Below are positions 36,032-46,500 of a stretch of DNA of 64,000 bases, piece by piece. The notes beneath the pieces were generated by a model. That model did no database searches. It was given only the letters and a program-made list of their open reading frames with translations, and had not been told where the DNA came from. The translations under genes and the position numbers were made by a program. Numbering within the stretch: the first letter of the stretch is position 1; each line of letters begins with the position of its first letter. Source of the DNA: Fischerella muscicola PCC 7414 (GTDB taxonomy: Bacteria > Cyanobacteriota > Cyanobacteriia > Cyanobacteriales > Nostocaceae); contig NZ_AJLK01000039.1 of NCBI RefSeq assembly GCF_000317205.1, positions 1 to 64,000 of the forward strand. The letters run 5' to 3'.

Positions 36032-36661
36032 ATGTCTTTGGAATTTATCTCGCTAGAAAATATCCAAAGGATTGCCCATGAATATGGATACTGGGCAATT
36101 TTTTTCGGAATATTGTTAGAGAACTTGGGCATTCCCATTCCTGGTGAAACCGTAACCCTAGTCGGTGGGTTCCTAGCTGGTAGTCATGAATTAAATTACT
36201 GGCTAGTTCTAGGCGATGCTGTTACGGGAGCAGTGATTGGTGGTATTTGCGGTTATTGGATTGGTAGAACTGGCGGCTGGCCAATGCTAGTGCGACTTGG
36301 CAGCTTGTTTAGATTCTCTGAAGCCCGACTGTTGAGTATAAAGGAGCAGTTTAGTGAAAATGCGGCAAAAGCAGTATTTTTTGGGCGTTTCTTTGCCTTG
36401 TTGAGAATTTTTGCCGCACCTATGGCTGGTATAGCTGAAATGCCTTTTGGAAAATTCTGTTTTTATAACATACTAGGGGCAACTGTATGGGCTAGTGTGA
36501 TGGTGACACTGTCATTTTTTGCTGGCACAGTCGTCTCTTTGGAACAGTTAGTTGCTTGGGTAAGTAAATTCGCGATCGCTGCCTTACTAATTCTTGCAGC
36601 TTTTATAATTATTCCCTTGTGGTTAGAGGCTAGACAAGCTAATAACCCAGCAGGAGAGTGA
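36032..36661 (+). CDS. DedA family membrane protein, 209 aa
   Basis: Integral membrane protein of the DedA/VTT (SNARE-associated) family, some members of which are phospholipid flippases. Typical motifs: ILLENLGIPIPGETVTLVGG, the Gly-rich GDAVTGAVIGGICGYWIGR and FFGRFFALLRIFAAPMAGIA (conserved F-x-G-R-F). It has four to five hydrophobic helices. It is followed by low-complexity GGGGAGTGTAGGG sequence and then a terminator-like hairpin. Confidence 0.88.
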   Translation: MSLEFISLENIQRIAHEYGYWAIFFGILLENLGIPIPGETVTLVGGFLAGSHELNYWLVLGDAVTGAVIGGICGYWIGRTGGWPMLVRLGSLFRFSEARLLSIKEQFSENAAKAVFFGRFFALLRIFAAPMAGIAEMPFGKFCFYNILGATVWASVMVTLSFFAGTVVSLEQLVAWVSKFAIAALLILAAFIIIPLWLEARQANNPAGE

Positions 36662-36908
36662 TGGGGAGTGTAGGGAGTGTGGGGAGTGAAGATGTTATCC
36701 CTTGTCACTTTTTCAGAGGACTTTCCAGCACCTCGAGGTGGTAACGCTCCTGTTAATAACTTTTTGATCACGAGCGCTCGATTTGTTGGTTATCGGACTA
36801 TCCCTACTGCACAAGGCACTCTCTGCAATCAACTTTATAAGATTTTTTCTCTCCTTGTATGAAACCACCCTGCCCTGAATCTTCCCGAAGCGGGGAAAAA
36901 ATCTTACT

Positions 36909-36950
36909 CCCTCCCCGTTTCGCTTAGGGTTGGGGAGGGGTTCTTTTTAT
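36909..36950 (+). terminator. Probable terminator after the DedA gene
   Basis: CCCTCCCC (36909-36916) pairs with GGGGAGGG (36932-36939), 15-base loop, followed by GTTCTTTTTATTT. It lies about 250 bases after the stop. The sequence also looks like a dispersed repeat. Confidence 0.5.
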
Positions 36951-36999
36951 TTCTGCAAGAGGTCTACTCTCTCAGTGCAGGACAAACCGCCCAGGAATA

Positions 37000-37110
37000 T
37001 GAACCAGAAGCGCATTCATGAGGCGGCTGTGTCGGAACCTACGTCCGACACTTCAGCCTTTCCACCCCTAAAAGGGGATGAGCTTTCTGCTCTCAACGCT
37101 GTAATTTGCC
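37000..37110. other. Two hairpins beside the 3' end of pgk; possible IS-end remnant
   Basis: GTGTCGGA-ACCTACG-TCCGACAC (37029-37051) and CCCCT-AAA-AGGGG (37065-37077) lie 60 and 34 bases from the pgk stop. They may end the pgk transcript. The string as a whole resembles a terminal part of an IS200/IS605-like element, but there is no transposase. Confidence 0.4.
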
Positions 37111-38313
37111 TTACGCTTCATCTAAAGCGGCAATTCCAGGTAATACTTTACCTTCTAGTAACTCCAAGCTAGCGCCGCCACCGGTGGAAATGTGGCTCAT
37201 TTGATCAGCTAAACCGACTTTTTCGACAGCTGCAACGGAGTCACCACCACCAATGATAGTGGTAGCACCTTTTTTACTGAGATCGGCTAAGGTGCGGGCG
37301 ATCGCTTCTGTACCAACGGCGAATTTGTCAAACTCAAACACACCCATCGGCCCATTCCAAACGACTGTCTTACAGTCAGCCAAAGCGTCTTGGAACAATT
37401 TCACAGAGTCAGGGCCAATATCCAAGCCCATCCAACCATCAGGAATGTTCTCAATACTAACGGTTTGAGAATTGGCATCAGCAGCAAAGTTATCAGCTAC
37501 TACTACATCTGTAGGTAACAAAAAGGTGACGCCTTTTTCTTTGGCTTTAGCTTCCAAAGACTTAGCTAACTCTAGCTTGTCTTCTTCTACCAAAGATTTA
37601 CCTACACTCAAACCACGGGCTTTGTAGAAAGTGAAAATCATTCCACCGCCGATGATCAGTTTGTCGCATTTTTCCAGCAGTGTTTCAATTACACCAATTT
37701 TGCTGGAAACTTTGGAACCACCGATAATTGCGGCTAAAGGACGCTGTGGATTTTCAATCGCGCTTTGGAGGTACTGTAATTCTTTTTCAACCAAATATCC
37801 AGCTACAGAAGGACTCAAGAATTGAGTTACGCCTTCAGTGGAAGCATGGGCGCGGTGGGCTGTACCAAAAGCGTCATTTACATATAAATCAGCGTTAGCT
37901 GCTAATTTCTTCGCAAATTCGGGATCATTTTTTTCTTCTTCTTTGTAAAAACGAACGTTTTCTAGTAACAGTACTTGCCCGTTTTGTAAAGCCCCGACTT
38001 TGGCAGCAACTTCATCACCGATACAGTCATCAGTTTTAACAACTTCTTGCCCCAATAACTCAGAAAGACGTTTAGCAACCGGAGTCAGACGCAATTTTTC
38101 ATCTACACCCTTGGGACGCCCGAAATGGCTTGCTAGAATCACCTTAGCTCCCTTCTGCACCAAATCCTGGATAGTTGGTAGGGCAGCGCGGATGCGAGTA
38201 TCATCTGTGATGTTACCTGCATCATCCGTAGGTACGTTAAAATCAACCCGTACAAACGCACGTTTTCCAGACAAGTCAGTTGCAGATAAATTTGCTAAAG
38301 TTTTCTTTGACAC
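37111..38313 (-). CDS. pgk: Phosphoglycerate kinase Pgk, 400 aa
   Basis: Catalyses 3-phosphoglycerate + ATP to 1,3-bisphosphoglycerate in the Calvin cycle and the reverse in glycolysis. Motifs: [87 protein letters not shown] and [13 protein letters not shown]. The start is GTG at 38313 with AGGAGG eight bases before it. Full length. Confidence 0.97.
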   Translation of the reverse strand: MSKKTLANLSATDLSGKRAFVRVDFNVPTDDAGNITDDTRIRAALPTIQDLVQKGAKVILASHFGRPKGVDEKLRLTPVAKRLSELLGQEVVKTDDCIGDEVAAKVGALQNGQVLLLENVRFYKEEEKNDPEFAKKLAANADLYVNDAFGTAHRAHASTEGVTQFLSPSVAGYLVEKELQYLQSAIENPQRPLAAIIGGSKVSSKIGVIETLLEKCDKLIIGGGMIFTFYKARGLSVGKSLVEEDKLELAKSLEAKAKEKGVTFLLPTDVVVADNFAADANSQTVSIENIPDGWMGLDIGPDSVKLFQDALADCKTVVWNGPMGVFEFDKFAVGTEAIARTLADLSKKGATTIIGGGDSVAAVEKVGLADQMSHISTGGGASLELLEGKVLPGIAALDEA

Positions 38314-38531
38314 GTCACAAACCTCCTGATTGCCTTTTTGTTATGTTTTACATTTAGTAGGCCCTTTCTGTGATTGTACAGGAGTACGCGGTGCAAAGAA
38401 TTGTTAAGTGATTAGTTTGTTGTCAATTATCTGCGGTGACAATACCAAAATGTATGGAGAAATAGCCATTTCCATGCTCTACCAGAAGCAGGAAGCAGAA
38501 AATAAATTCTATCAAGCAACGGGTGAATGCA

Positions 38532-38942
38532 ATGTTTAAAAAAGTTCTGTTTCCAATTGATCAAAGTCGGGAAACTCAGGAAGCATTTGATGTAGTGATT
38601 GATGTTGTCCAAAAGTATGGCAGCCGCTTGGTGCTTTTGAGTGTGGTGGAAGAACCAAACACAGATGCGCCAAAGGAGGATGTTGTCATGTCTTCACCTG
38701 AGACTGTTGCCAAACTGCTAGAAACTGCTAAAACCGCGTTTTCCCAGCAAGGAATTCAAACTGAAACAATTGAAAGACAGGGCAAACCCGCGTTTGTAAT
38801 TTGTGATGTGGCTGATGAAATAGAAGCAGATTTAATCGTCATGGGATGTCGGGGACTCGGATTAACTGACGAAGGTGCTCATGATAGCGTTACCAACCGT
38901 GTGATTAATCTGTCTCCTTGTCCAGTGTTGATTGTTCCGTAA
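38532..38942 (+). CDS. Universal stress protein (UspA family), 136 aa
   Basis: Single Usp domain: FKKVLFPIDQSRETQEAFDV at the start, RLVLLSVVEEP, and near the end ADLIVMGCRGLGLTDEGAHDSVTNRVI then CPVLIVP. The G-2x-G-9x-G-(S/T) nucleotide-binding motif is partly recognisable, so ATP binding is possible. The start at ATG 38532 (MFKKVLFP) is preferred to GTG 38523. It is divergent from pgk across about 220 bases. Confidence 0.88.
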   Translation: MFKKVLFPIDQSRETQEAFDVVIDVVQKYGSRLVLLSVVEEPNTDAPKEDVVMSSPETVAKLLETAKTAFSQQGIQTETIERQGKPAFVICDVADEIEADLIVMGCRGLGLTDEGAHDSVTNRVINLSPCPVLIVP

Positions 38943-39084
38943 TTGGGTATAGGGGAGAAGGGAAGAAGGACAGGGAGGACAAGGAGGATAGGGGAGACAA
39001 GAAGGACAAGGAAGAAATTTTTCTCCCCATCACCCCATCCCCCCATCTCCCCATCACCCCACCTCCCCACCTCCCCATCACCCG
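38943..39084. repeat. Low-complexity tandem repeats (GGACAAGG and CCCCATCACC units)
   Basis: Purine-rich GGAAGAAGGACAGGGAGGAC sequence is followed by CTCCCCATCACCCCATC-like units right up to the stop codon of the next gene on the other strand. Confidence 0.7.
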
Positions 39085-41019
39085 TTAATCAACCGTGACC
39101 CGGAAGCGAATCAAACCAGTCTGTCCACCAAGAATATTAGCTGGCCCAACAACCACTGCACCTTGATTGTTGCTACCACCACAAATATCAGCAAAGTCCT
39201 GTAATGGTGCTAAAGGTGATAGAAATTGTCCTTGGTTGTTAATTCCATCCACGGAAAGGCTATTAGAGAGATAGCTTGTCCCTGCTGGAATCAGATCACA
39301 GAACCTAGTATTTTGCAGTTGCTGAGTGCCATCAGCAAGAAAATAAACTGTGTACTCGACTTGATCGCCACTGTTTAAGGGTGGCTGAAGACTAATTTGA
39401 CCAACAGGCGATCGCCCAGCTTGCTGTAATCTGTCGTCATCATTACTATTGGGGTCATTGATAAAAGTGTTGAAGTTGACACCACTAATGGGCTGACCGT
39501 TTCTCAAAGCATTGGTAATGCGCTTAACTATCCGCAAATTGGTTTCTCCAGACGATCCAGCCTGACCGGGACGGAAACCAAAATCAATACTGAGATTTTC
39601 TGAGTTGGGGTCAGTGATATTAGCCGTTAAAGTCGTGTTGGTTGTAGCTGTGAAGTCACTTGGTTGTGTCACCTCTACAGTATAGTTACCTGGTTGTAAA
39701 CCAGTAAATAAATAATTACCGTTGTTATCAGTACGAGTTGTGCCAACAACCTCTCCAGTATTATTGCGGAGAGTTAAAGTCACATTAGCTATTCCCGTTT
39801 CACCAGTATCAGGAGTGCCGTTGTTATTTCTATCTATGAAAACAAAATCACCAATTGCACCACCAGGCGGTCGGCGTAAGCCAAAATCGACGTTATCTAA
39901 GGATTGACCAGAAGTGAGATTGACGTCGATTTGCCTATTCCCGGTAGTCACTTCTGGCAAGTTAAAGGGAGGGTTGACAGTAACTCTATAAGAACCTGCT
40001 GGTAAATCGCTGAAGGAATAATTCCCGTTATTATTGGTGGTTGTCGTCTGGGTGATATCATCAGGAGTACCGAACTGTCCATCAGGGCCAGGCTGAGTGA
40101 GGGTGACGATGACATTGTCAACTCCTGGTTCGCCTGGGTCTTGTTGACCGTTACCATTGCGATCATTAAAGACAGTATCACCTATAGAACCTCTTGCCGA
40201 AGGCGCACAGATAGTTATATCAGCAACACCAATAGTTTCATCTTGTTGAGGTTGTTGGTTTTCGGCGTACGGCAAAGGTCCACTCTCGTAGACAATGCGA
40301 ATTTGGGTGACAGGTTGAGCAAATGTCGCAAAAACATTACCTAAATTCCGATCATTAGGTGAATTTCCTGGTCCCACACGCGGATCGGCTCCCCGCGCCA
40401 CATTACTGCTAACTATTTGGTTAACAGAACCAGGTCCGATATTGGTAAGGGTAACTGGTACATTTTGACCTTGATTTGATGCAGTGACAGTAATTTGATC
40501 CTGAAAAGGGACTTCATCTGAGCGATCGCGATCCACGTCCAATAATGTCAGGGGAACAGGCAAAGTTACTGGTTGGGCAAAAGTGATAGTGAGCGTTGAA
40601 GTGCCTTGCCGATAGTTTACGGTTGAACTTTGTTGTGAAGCATCTATTCCCCAGCGCAAATATGGACTATTAATACCACCGTAGGGTCCAGGAGCAACCC
40701 CATAGGGAACATCACCAAGATTTCCGGGGGAATTCTGCGGTGATTGATCTCGGATAAATCCTGCTGGGTTCTCCGTCATCTGAAAATTAGTGCTGACACC
40801 CCCAATATCGAAAGTTTGATTAAAATTTGCCGTTTGGAAATTGGTTGTTCCCCAATTGAGAGTTGCTTGTGTTGTACCAGCTGGACAACTTGTTTGTTGT
40901 GCTACAACTTTTTGACTGGAAATAATTCCTTGTAGGGGAATTTGGGGAATAGCCAATAGCACTGTTAGCAGCGTACTTCCACAAGGATGAAAGTTTAAAT
41001 GTTTAAATAGAGCTTTCAT
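39085..41019 (-). CDS. Secreted SdrD-B-type repeat protein, 644 aa
   Basis: N-terminal signal peptide (LTVLLAIPQIPLQGIIS...VVAQQ). About 30-260 resembles an N-terminal adhesin-like domain. Two SdrD-B-type repeats follow, each starting IGD-x-VF-x-DRN-x-NG (about 273-380 and 390-480: IGDTVFNDRNGNGQQDPGEP and IGDFVFIDRNNNGTPDTGET) and ending NNGNYSFSDLPAGSYRVTV-like. These Asp/Asn-rich loops are calcium-binding in related proteins. The last 150 residues are a DUF11-like domain (VEYTVYFLADGTQQLQNTRF). It lacks a sortase or PEP-CTERM signal. It is the last gene of the four-gene surface cluster. Confidence 0.82.
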   Translation of the reverse strand: MKALFKHLNFHPCGSTLLTVLLAIPQIPLQGIISSQKVVAQQTSCPAGTTQATLNWGTTNFQTANFNQTFDIGGVSTNFQMTENPAGFIRDQSPQNSPGNLGDVPYGVAPGPYGGINSPYLRWGIDASQQSSTVNYRQGTSTLTITFAQPVTLPVPLTLLDVDRDRSDEVPFQDQITVTASNQGQNVPVTLTNIGPGSVNQIVSSNVARGADPRVGPGNSPNDRNLGNVFATFAQPVTQIRIVYESGPLPYAENQQPQQDETIGVADITICAPSARGSIGDTVFNDRNGNGQQDPGEPGVDNVIVTLTQPGPDGQFGTPDDITQTTTTNNNGNYSFSDLPAGSYRVTVNPPFNLPEVTTGNRQIDVNLTSGQSLDNVDFGLRRPPGGAIGDFVFIDRNNNGTPDTGETGIANVTLTLRNNTGEVVGTTRTDNNGNYLFTGLQPGNYTVEVTQPSDFTATTNTTLTANITDPNSENLSIDFGFRPGQAGSSGETNLRIVKRITNALRNGQPISGVNFNTFINDPNSNDDDRLQQAGRSPVGQISLQPPLNSGDQVEYTVYFLADGTQQLQNTRFCDLIPAGTSYLSNSLSVDGINNQGQFLSPLAPLQDFADICGGSNNQGAVVVGPANILGGQTGLIRFRVTVD

Positions 41020-41089
41020 TTTCTAGTTCAGTTCCTAAATATTTCATTTGAAAATAGGGGTTAGTTAGTGGTTAGTTGTTGGTGGGTAG

Positions 41090-41111
41090 AGACGCGAGGA
41101 ACATCGCGTGT
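41090..41111. repeat. Hairpin repeat, inverse copy of 28377-28398
   Basis: AGACGCGA-GGAACA-TCGCGTGT is the inverse orientation of the element at 28377, with one changed base in the right arm. Confidence 0.7.
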
Positions 41112-41241
41112 GTACAATAGTTATTAGTGGTTAGTGGTCAAAAGTTATTGGTAAGAGGGAACAGGGAATAGGTAATTTCTCCCTTCCCTAGTCCTCCTTG
41201 TCTCCCCACACTTCCCACACTCCCCCTACTTTCCACACTCC

Positions 41242-43437
41242 TCACCTGGGAGACTCTATTTGCAGGTCTTGTTCTTGTGGTTCCACGATGAGTTCGATGC
41301 CTCGCACGTCTTTGTAGATGATTTCTGTACGGCGATCGCGTGCATAATCTACGCGGGTGTTACCTTCTGTTTTGCGTTGGGTTTCACCAAAAGAACGAAT
41401 CGTCATCCGTTCTGGACTAATACCCTTACGCAGTAGGTAATTTCTCACAGCTAAGGCTCGACGTTTACCCAGTGCCAAGTTATATTCATTGCTGGCGCGG
41501 GGGTCGGTGTGTCCCTGTAATTCAACTACGATGAAAGGATATTTTTGCAATACTGCTGCTACCCGATCTAGAACAGCAGCACTTTCTGAACTAATAAAGG
41601 ATTTATCTAAGGCAAAGTGGACATTATTTGGTGCTTGGATGCGGATGGGTTCTGCTGGTGGCGGTGGTGGCGGTGACGCTGGTGGTTCTGGTGGTGGTGG
41701 CGGTACTGGTCGAGAAGTACACTGTGGAGGCTGGGTTGGTTGAGAACTGGGCTTTAGATTCGGTTTTGTGCCAGCAGTGCCAATAATCGCCGCTAGGGCT
41801 GGTTCAGAAGTACCATATTGCGGATCGGTAGCGATCGCACTCACCGCATCTCCGGTTTGCAAGTTTTCCACTATAGTGCTAAAATTACCACCTTCATCTA
41901 CAGATACGGTTGCCAATGGTTCACTTAATGCCCCGTAACCCCGTTGATAATCGCCTAAACGATAAATTGTCACTTGCGAACCGCGATCGGCTTTTCCCTG
42001 CAAAGTGACGCTGTTTCCTGTAGGCAGAAACGCCCTTTGTTTAAATTCTGGAGCATTAATAGCTGCATTCCCAGTTTCCAGGCGACGGTTAGGAGAATCC
42101 CGGCGTGGATTGGGGCCATCTCCCACCTGAAAGTCGCTCACATCCAGATTTTGCTGGGTATTCAGGTCAATACTCAAACCTTCTAACGCCGCAAATTTAT
42201 TATTCTGGATAATATTCTTGACGCCTGGTTTTCTTTGACCAACATCATTCCTGGGAAAAGCCGATACCACTACCCCCGGCCCAGTTTGATAGTCAATTTC
42301 ATTACCAACTACCTGATGATTACTACCCATCAAGTAAACTGCTGCCCGTCGTAATCGTCTGCCATTATAAGTGATTTTGTTATTCTGAATTGCTACGTTG
42401 CCTTGAGGTTTAAATAAATACACTCCAGCTCCGTCATTGCCACAAATCAAGTTACCTATAATTTGAGACTGGTTGACCAAACCTTCAAATCTTAAAGCAT
42501 CAGGCATTCCAGCAATACCGTTAGCAACGAGGATATTTTCTTGTACTACCGTATTTTCACCACGTACTGATGTAATAATTGCACTACCATCATGGTAATA
42601 AATCCGGTTACGCCGAATTGTTGCTCCTTGGGAGTTAAAAACGTAAACCCCAAATGCCGAAGTTTGTTCTGGCATTTGTTCATTAGCTGTTAATCCCAGC
42701 CAGTTGTTTTCAATCACAACATTCTTGGGCGGCACGTCAGAGGCGCGGAAGGGAAAATCATCGTTGGGCGGTTGCTGACGGCTGGTATCGGGAGGTGGGA
42801 AACGGTGAGCAATGACAATATCTCCTGGCGGTGTAGTCAGAGTTACCGGTTTAGGATCAGTGTCAAAAGCCAAATTTCCCAAAATCTGTTTGATCGGTTT
42901 ACCTGTAAAACCATAAATATTCAAGCCGCGAATTGTCACACCATCAGCAACCACAGTCAACCCGCGCAAAATCTCTTGATTTGCTGCGGGAGTGATTGTC
43001 ACCACTGGTATTGGAATGGCAATTTCTGCCGTTGCTGAATTGTTCGGATCGTATCCTGGTTGAGTTGAACCATCGATAACTAATCCGGGAGTGGCTAAAT
43101 CTGGTAGTTGTGTTTGTAACTGGATCGTAGTTGCACCAGCAGGTAAATTAAACTCTATTCGAGATGCGCCTGTAGTTGGTGTAACCTGGGTTTTTTCGGC
43201 TTCACTGAGTTTTGCTGTGGGTAAAGTGCCATTGACGATTGCGATCGCTTCGCGCAAAGTCACAGCATTATCAGGGTTAGGATTTCCATCACGATTGCTA
43301 TTTACCACCACCCGCAATGTAGGAGAGGAAGTAGGGGTTTGAGCAAAGGCAATTTCTGGAGGTAAAAGGTAAACGGTAAAAGGTAAAAGATAAATTATTC
43401 CTTTTGCCTTCTTTCTTTTAAATTTCAACTTGGACAT
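41242..43437 (-). CDS. Parallel beta-helix protein with C-terminal OmpA domain, 731 aa
   Basis: N-terminal signal peptide (GIIYLLPFTVYLLPPEIAFA), whose core is encoded by a heptamer repeat. About 40-560 has the Asn- and Ile/Val-rich turns of a right-handed parallel beta-helix (NNWLGLTANEQ, IRRNRIYYHDGSAII, IIGNLICGNDGAGVYLF, IQNNKITYNG), typical of surface or carbohydrate-active proteins. A Pro-rich linker (PPPPPEPPASPPPPPPAEP) leads to an OmpA-like peptidoglycan-binding domain (VVELQGHTDPRASNEYNLAL, RRALAVRNYLLRKGI), carrying the Asp and Arg that hold diaminopimelate. So it is probably exported and tethered to peptidoglycan. It lies 64 bases downstream of the barrel gene on the same strand. 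Confidence 0.85.
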   Translation of the reverse strand: MSKLKFKRKKAKGIIYLLPFTVYLLPPEIAFAQTPTSSPTLRVVVNSNRDGNPNPDNAVTLREAIAIVNGTLPTAKLSEAEKTQVTPTTGASRIEFNLPAGATTIQLQTQLPDLATPGLVIDGSTQPGYDPNNSATAEIAIPIPVVTITPAANQEILRGLTVVADGVTIRGLNIYGFTGKPIKQILGNLAFDTDPKPVTLTTPPGDIVIAHRFPPPDTSRQQPPNDDFPFRASDVPPKNVVIENNWLGLTANEQMPEQTSAFGVYVFNSQGATIRRNRIYYHDGSAIITSVRGENTVVQENILVANGIAGMPDALRFEGLVNQSQIIGNLICGNDGAGVYLFKPQGNVAIQNNKITYNGRRLRRAAVYLMGSNHQVVGNEIDYQTGPGVVVSAFPRNDVGQRKPGVKNIIQNNKFAALEGLSIDLNTQQNLDVSDFQVGDGPNPRRDSPNRRLETGNAAINAPEFKQRAFLPTGNSVTLQGKADRGSQVTIYRLGDYQRGYGALSEPLATVSVDEGGNFSTIVENLQTGDAVSAIATDPQYGTSEPALAAIIGTAGTKPNLKPSSQPTQPPQCTSRPVPPPPPEPPASPPPPPPAEPIRIQAPNNVHFALDKSFISSESAAVLDRVAAVLQKYPFIVVELQGHTDPRASNEYNLALGKRRALAVRNYLLRKGISPERMTIRSFGETQRKTEGNTRVDYARDRRTEIIYKDVRGIELIVEPQEQDLQIESPR
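43361..43395 (-). repeat. Heptamer repeat encoding the signal peptide core
   Basis: On the minus strand: TTATCTT, TTACCTT, TTACCGT, TTACCTT and TTACCTC, five consecutive seven-base units. The resulting peptide has a seven-residue period, YLLPFTV then YLLPPE, which is the hydrophobic core of the signal peptide. Confidence 0.8.
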
Positions 43438-43500
43438 TAATCACTCCTATGACACCACGTTTGAAAACAATGAATGATGAATTATGAAGAATGACAAAAT

Positions 43501-43535
43501 TTCATCCTTCATCCTTCTGCCTTCTGCCTTCTGCC
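43501..43535 (-). repeat. Heptamer repeat at the 3' end of the barrel gene
   Basis: TTCATCC twice and TTCTGCC three times on the plus strand. Read on the minus strand it encodes the last residues AEGRRQKDEG and contains the stop codon (TGA, 43504-43502). Confidence 0.85.
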
Positions 43536-46500
43536 TTTTGTTTCAAACGCTGAATTAATTTACTTTGGGATGTCTCTTTGGCAGGTTCTGTTTGTGCCGT
43601 TGGGATTTCCGATTCTTGTTGTTGTTTGGGTACTGGTTCTTGTAAACCAAAGCCACCCAAAAGTTCGTTCAACTTCAAGCTGATATTGACATAGAAACCA
43701 CCTTCAGAACGATAACCAGTAAAGTCGCGGTCATCCACACTGCCAAAGCTGTAACCGAGACCTAAACGTAAATCAGGAGTGACGTAATATCCGGTTTCAA
43801 CAGCAACACCGAATTCATCGTAGTCAGTGCCGCTATTGGAGTTTTGTCCAATCCATCGTCCCTCAACAGCTAAATCGCTGCGATAACCTAAGCGATAAGA
43901 TGCCCGTAATTGTGCCAGGTTAACACTACCGTCGTATCTGTCATCGTCGTAGTAGGTGACGCCATTGCGGAAAGCGTATTTACCGTAGAACTCCCAGCGC
44001 CAATTGGGGGCGTAGATACCCTCTGCGGAAAAGATATGACCTGTGGCTGTACTACCTGTGAGTTGAGTTTCGGGAATCGAATCAAAGTTTTGTCGCCACT
44101 CGTATTTCAGCAACCCGTTGAATTTATCGTTGGTGGGGTCGCGGTATGCTAAACCGATTTTGAGATTGGCTGTATCTCCCAGTTCTTGGAATCTGATGCC
44201 GCCGGTGTCGATGCTGTTGACGACGGTGGGAAGGTAGACGTTAGCTTCGCCTGCTTGTTGGAAGCGGACTAAGGCTGTTAAAGCCGGAGAGATTTTTCCG
44301 GCGGCGGCGGCGGAAATTACTAGGTTATTGCTTTGATCTCCATCACGATATTCAAACTGGGCGCGGGCTTTGAAATTAGGATTATCGGTGTATTCAAACC
44401 CCAAGCTATAGACGGAACCAGAAAACAGTCCTAAACTCGCAGCAGTTTGCCCCACTGCGTAGTATTGCGGATATCTATCTCCGGCTGCTGTAGCATTGAA
44501 TATATTTTTGAATACGTATTGATAACCCAGGTTGACTTTGAATCCTGGTGCTACTTTCCAGCCGTGAGACACACCAAGAGCGCCTTGTCCCTGCAAGCCA
44601 CCAAAACCAGAAAGTACGGAATAGCGACCCAGTAGGGAAGTATCATCTGATAGTTTTTGATCAACAATCGTGTCTAAGGTAGTAAGGGAGTTCCCTGGCA
44701 GTAATTCACTGTCATCATAAAATTGATGTGCCAGTCGCAATGTCACTCCCTCGGCTGCTTTCCAGTCTAAACCCAAGGTAGTCCGGTTGGGATACAAGGG
44801 GTCAGACTCACCTAAATTCAGTTCATTTTGGGCTTGAAAAGTCAAGCTATCTGTTAATGGAAACTTCAAACGAGATACAATCTGACTCGCGTCACCATCT
44901 AAGTCATCACCAATACGATCATTGCGAGAACGGTTGACGTATTCCAAGCTGAGATCGCTATTACCCAGTTTTTGCAGAATTCCCGCCCGGAAGGTTCGCA
45001 GTTCGTTACTGACTCGTTCTCCAGGACGGTTTTGTGGCTGTGGATCGAATAAGTCAAAGAAGCTAGTAATGGAAGTTGGTGCAGTGCCGTAGTTCTCTTC
45101 GACGTCGTAAGCGACTCTAAAGCTAGTCAGGTCACTCAGTCTGGTTAGTAAAGATGCTCCGTAGCGGGTTTGTCCAGGTGTAAAGCTAAAGGTGGCGTTG
45201 TTAGAGAAATTCGGCTCGACGGCGCGATAGTAAGCTTGACCGAAAAGATTTTCTGTGATATTACCAAAAGCTTCCAAGCGGTAAGCATTACCACTTGCTT
45301 CTTCACCAGTGATCAGGTTGTTGTTGGAGTGGGCAAATTCCCCGACAATCTTTCCTACATTTCCTAAAGAAATTAAGAAGTCTCCACCGAACAGTTCAAA
45401 ATCTTGGTCGCCTTGGTCTTCCCGGAGATAGCTAACAGCACCGAAAGTTTTGTTTGTGAAATCGTTGGAGAAGTTATATTGCAGTCTTCCACCCAGGAGG
45501 CTGGAGTCTTCGCCACCTTCATTTTGGTAGGTGACGACAATGCGGCGAACGAGAGTTGAGCCAAAGGGGTTGAGTTCTGTGGCAAAGACTGGACGGCGAA
45601 ACAGCAGTGTACCACGGTCATAGTCAATTTCGTAGTCTGCACCACGCAGCATTTGTTTGCGTTCTACTACTGTGCCAGGACGGTTAATTTCTTCGGCTTC
45701 GACATAAACGATTTCACTGCCAGGAACTAACAGGCGTTTGGAAAGGAAGTAGTAGCCACCTGTGCCATCAGGAACGATGGTATCTCGCTGGAAGCCTTCG
45801 ATATTGTTGGCATACAAGCCTGTGATTTGCAGGTTGCCCAGGTTGTAGTTAGCTTTAAAGCCGTGCAGTTGACGGGAGGTAGCTGTATACAGTTGGGAGG
45901 CGCGAGCAAATTCGTTGGTGCTGTAGTCGCCCCACATGAAGTAATCTGGTTCTGCTCCCACAATCGAGGGAGTACGTTCTAAACGAGCGTAGAAACTGTC
46001 AATCGAAGGGGTGGTGGGGGTAGCGGTGGAACTGTCGCCATAAACGGGATAGGGTTGTTCACAGAACTGCACACCACCAAATAGGCGATTGTTGCCTTCA
46101 CAGTCTTGATTGATGGCGCGATCGCTATTGAATGCCCCTGTAAATAACCAATCTCCAATTTTTCCTGTGGCAAAGGCAGCACCATAAAAATCTACGGTTG
46201 TGCCTTTGTCTATCTCGTCAGGATTGAGAAACTCTTGCAGGCTTCCCCAGTAATTCGTCCCTCCTGGGCCAATCCGCAAGTTCAGTACCCCTGTCACTAA
46301 GGAAGGGCGAAGATAGGTGGTGAATTCAACTTGAGTGTAGGCTTCTAGAGGTACTGTTGTGATTTTCTCTATCCAGGAATTATCTGTTTGTTGGGGGAAG
46401 GTGGGATTTTTGATGTCATCCAGTTCTGTTGGAACATTGAGTGATTGTTTTTGAATCTTGTCGATCGCAGCCCGGATGCGGACTTGTTGGGGTTTGATAT

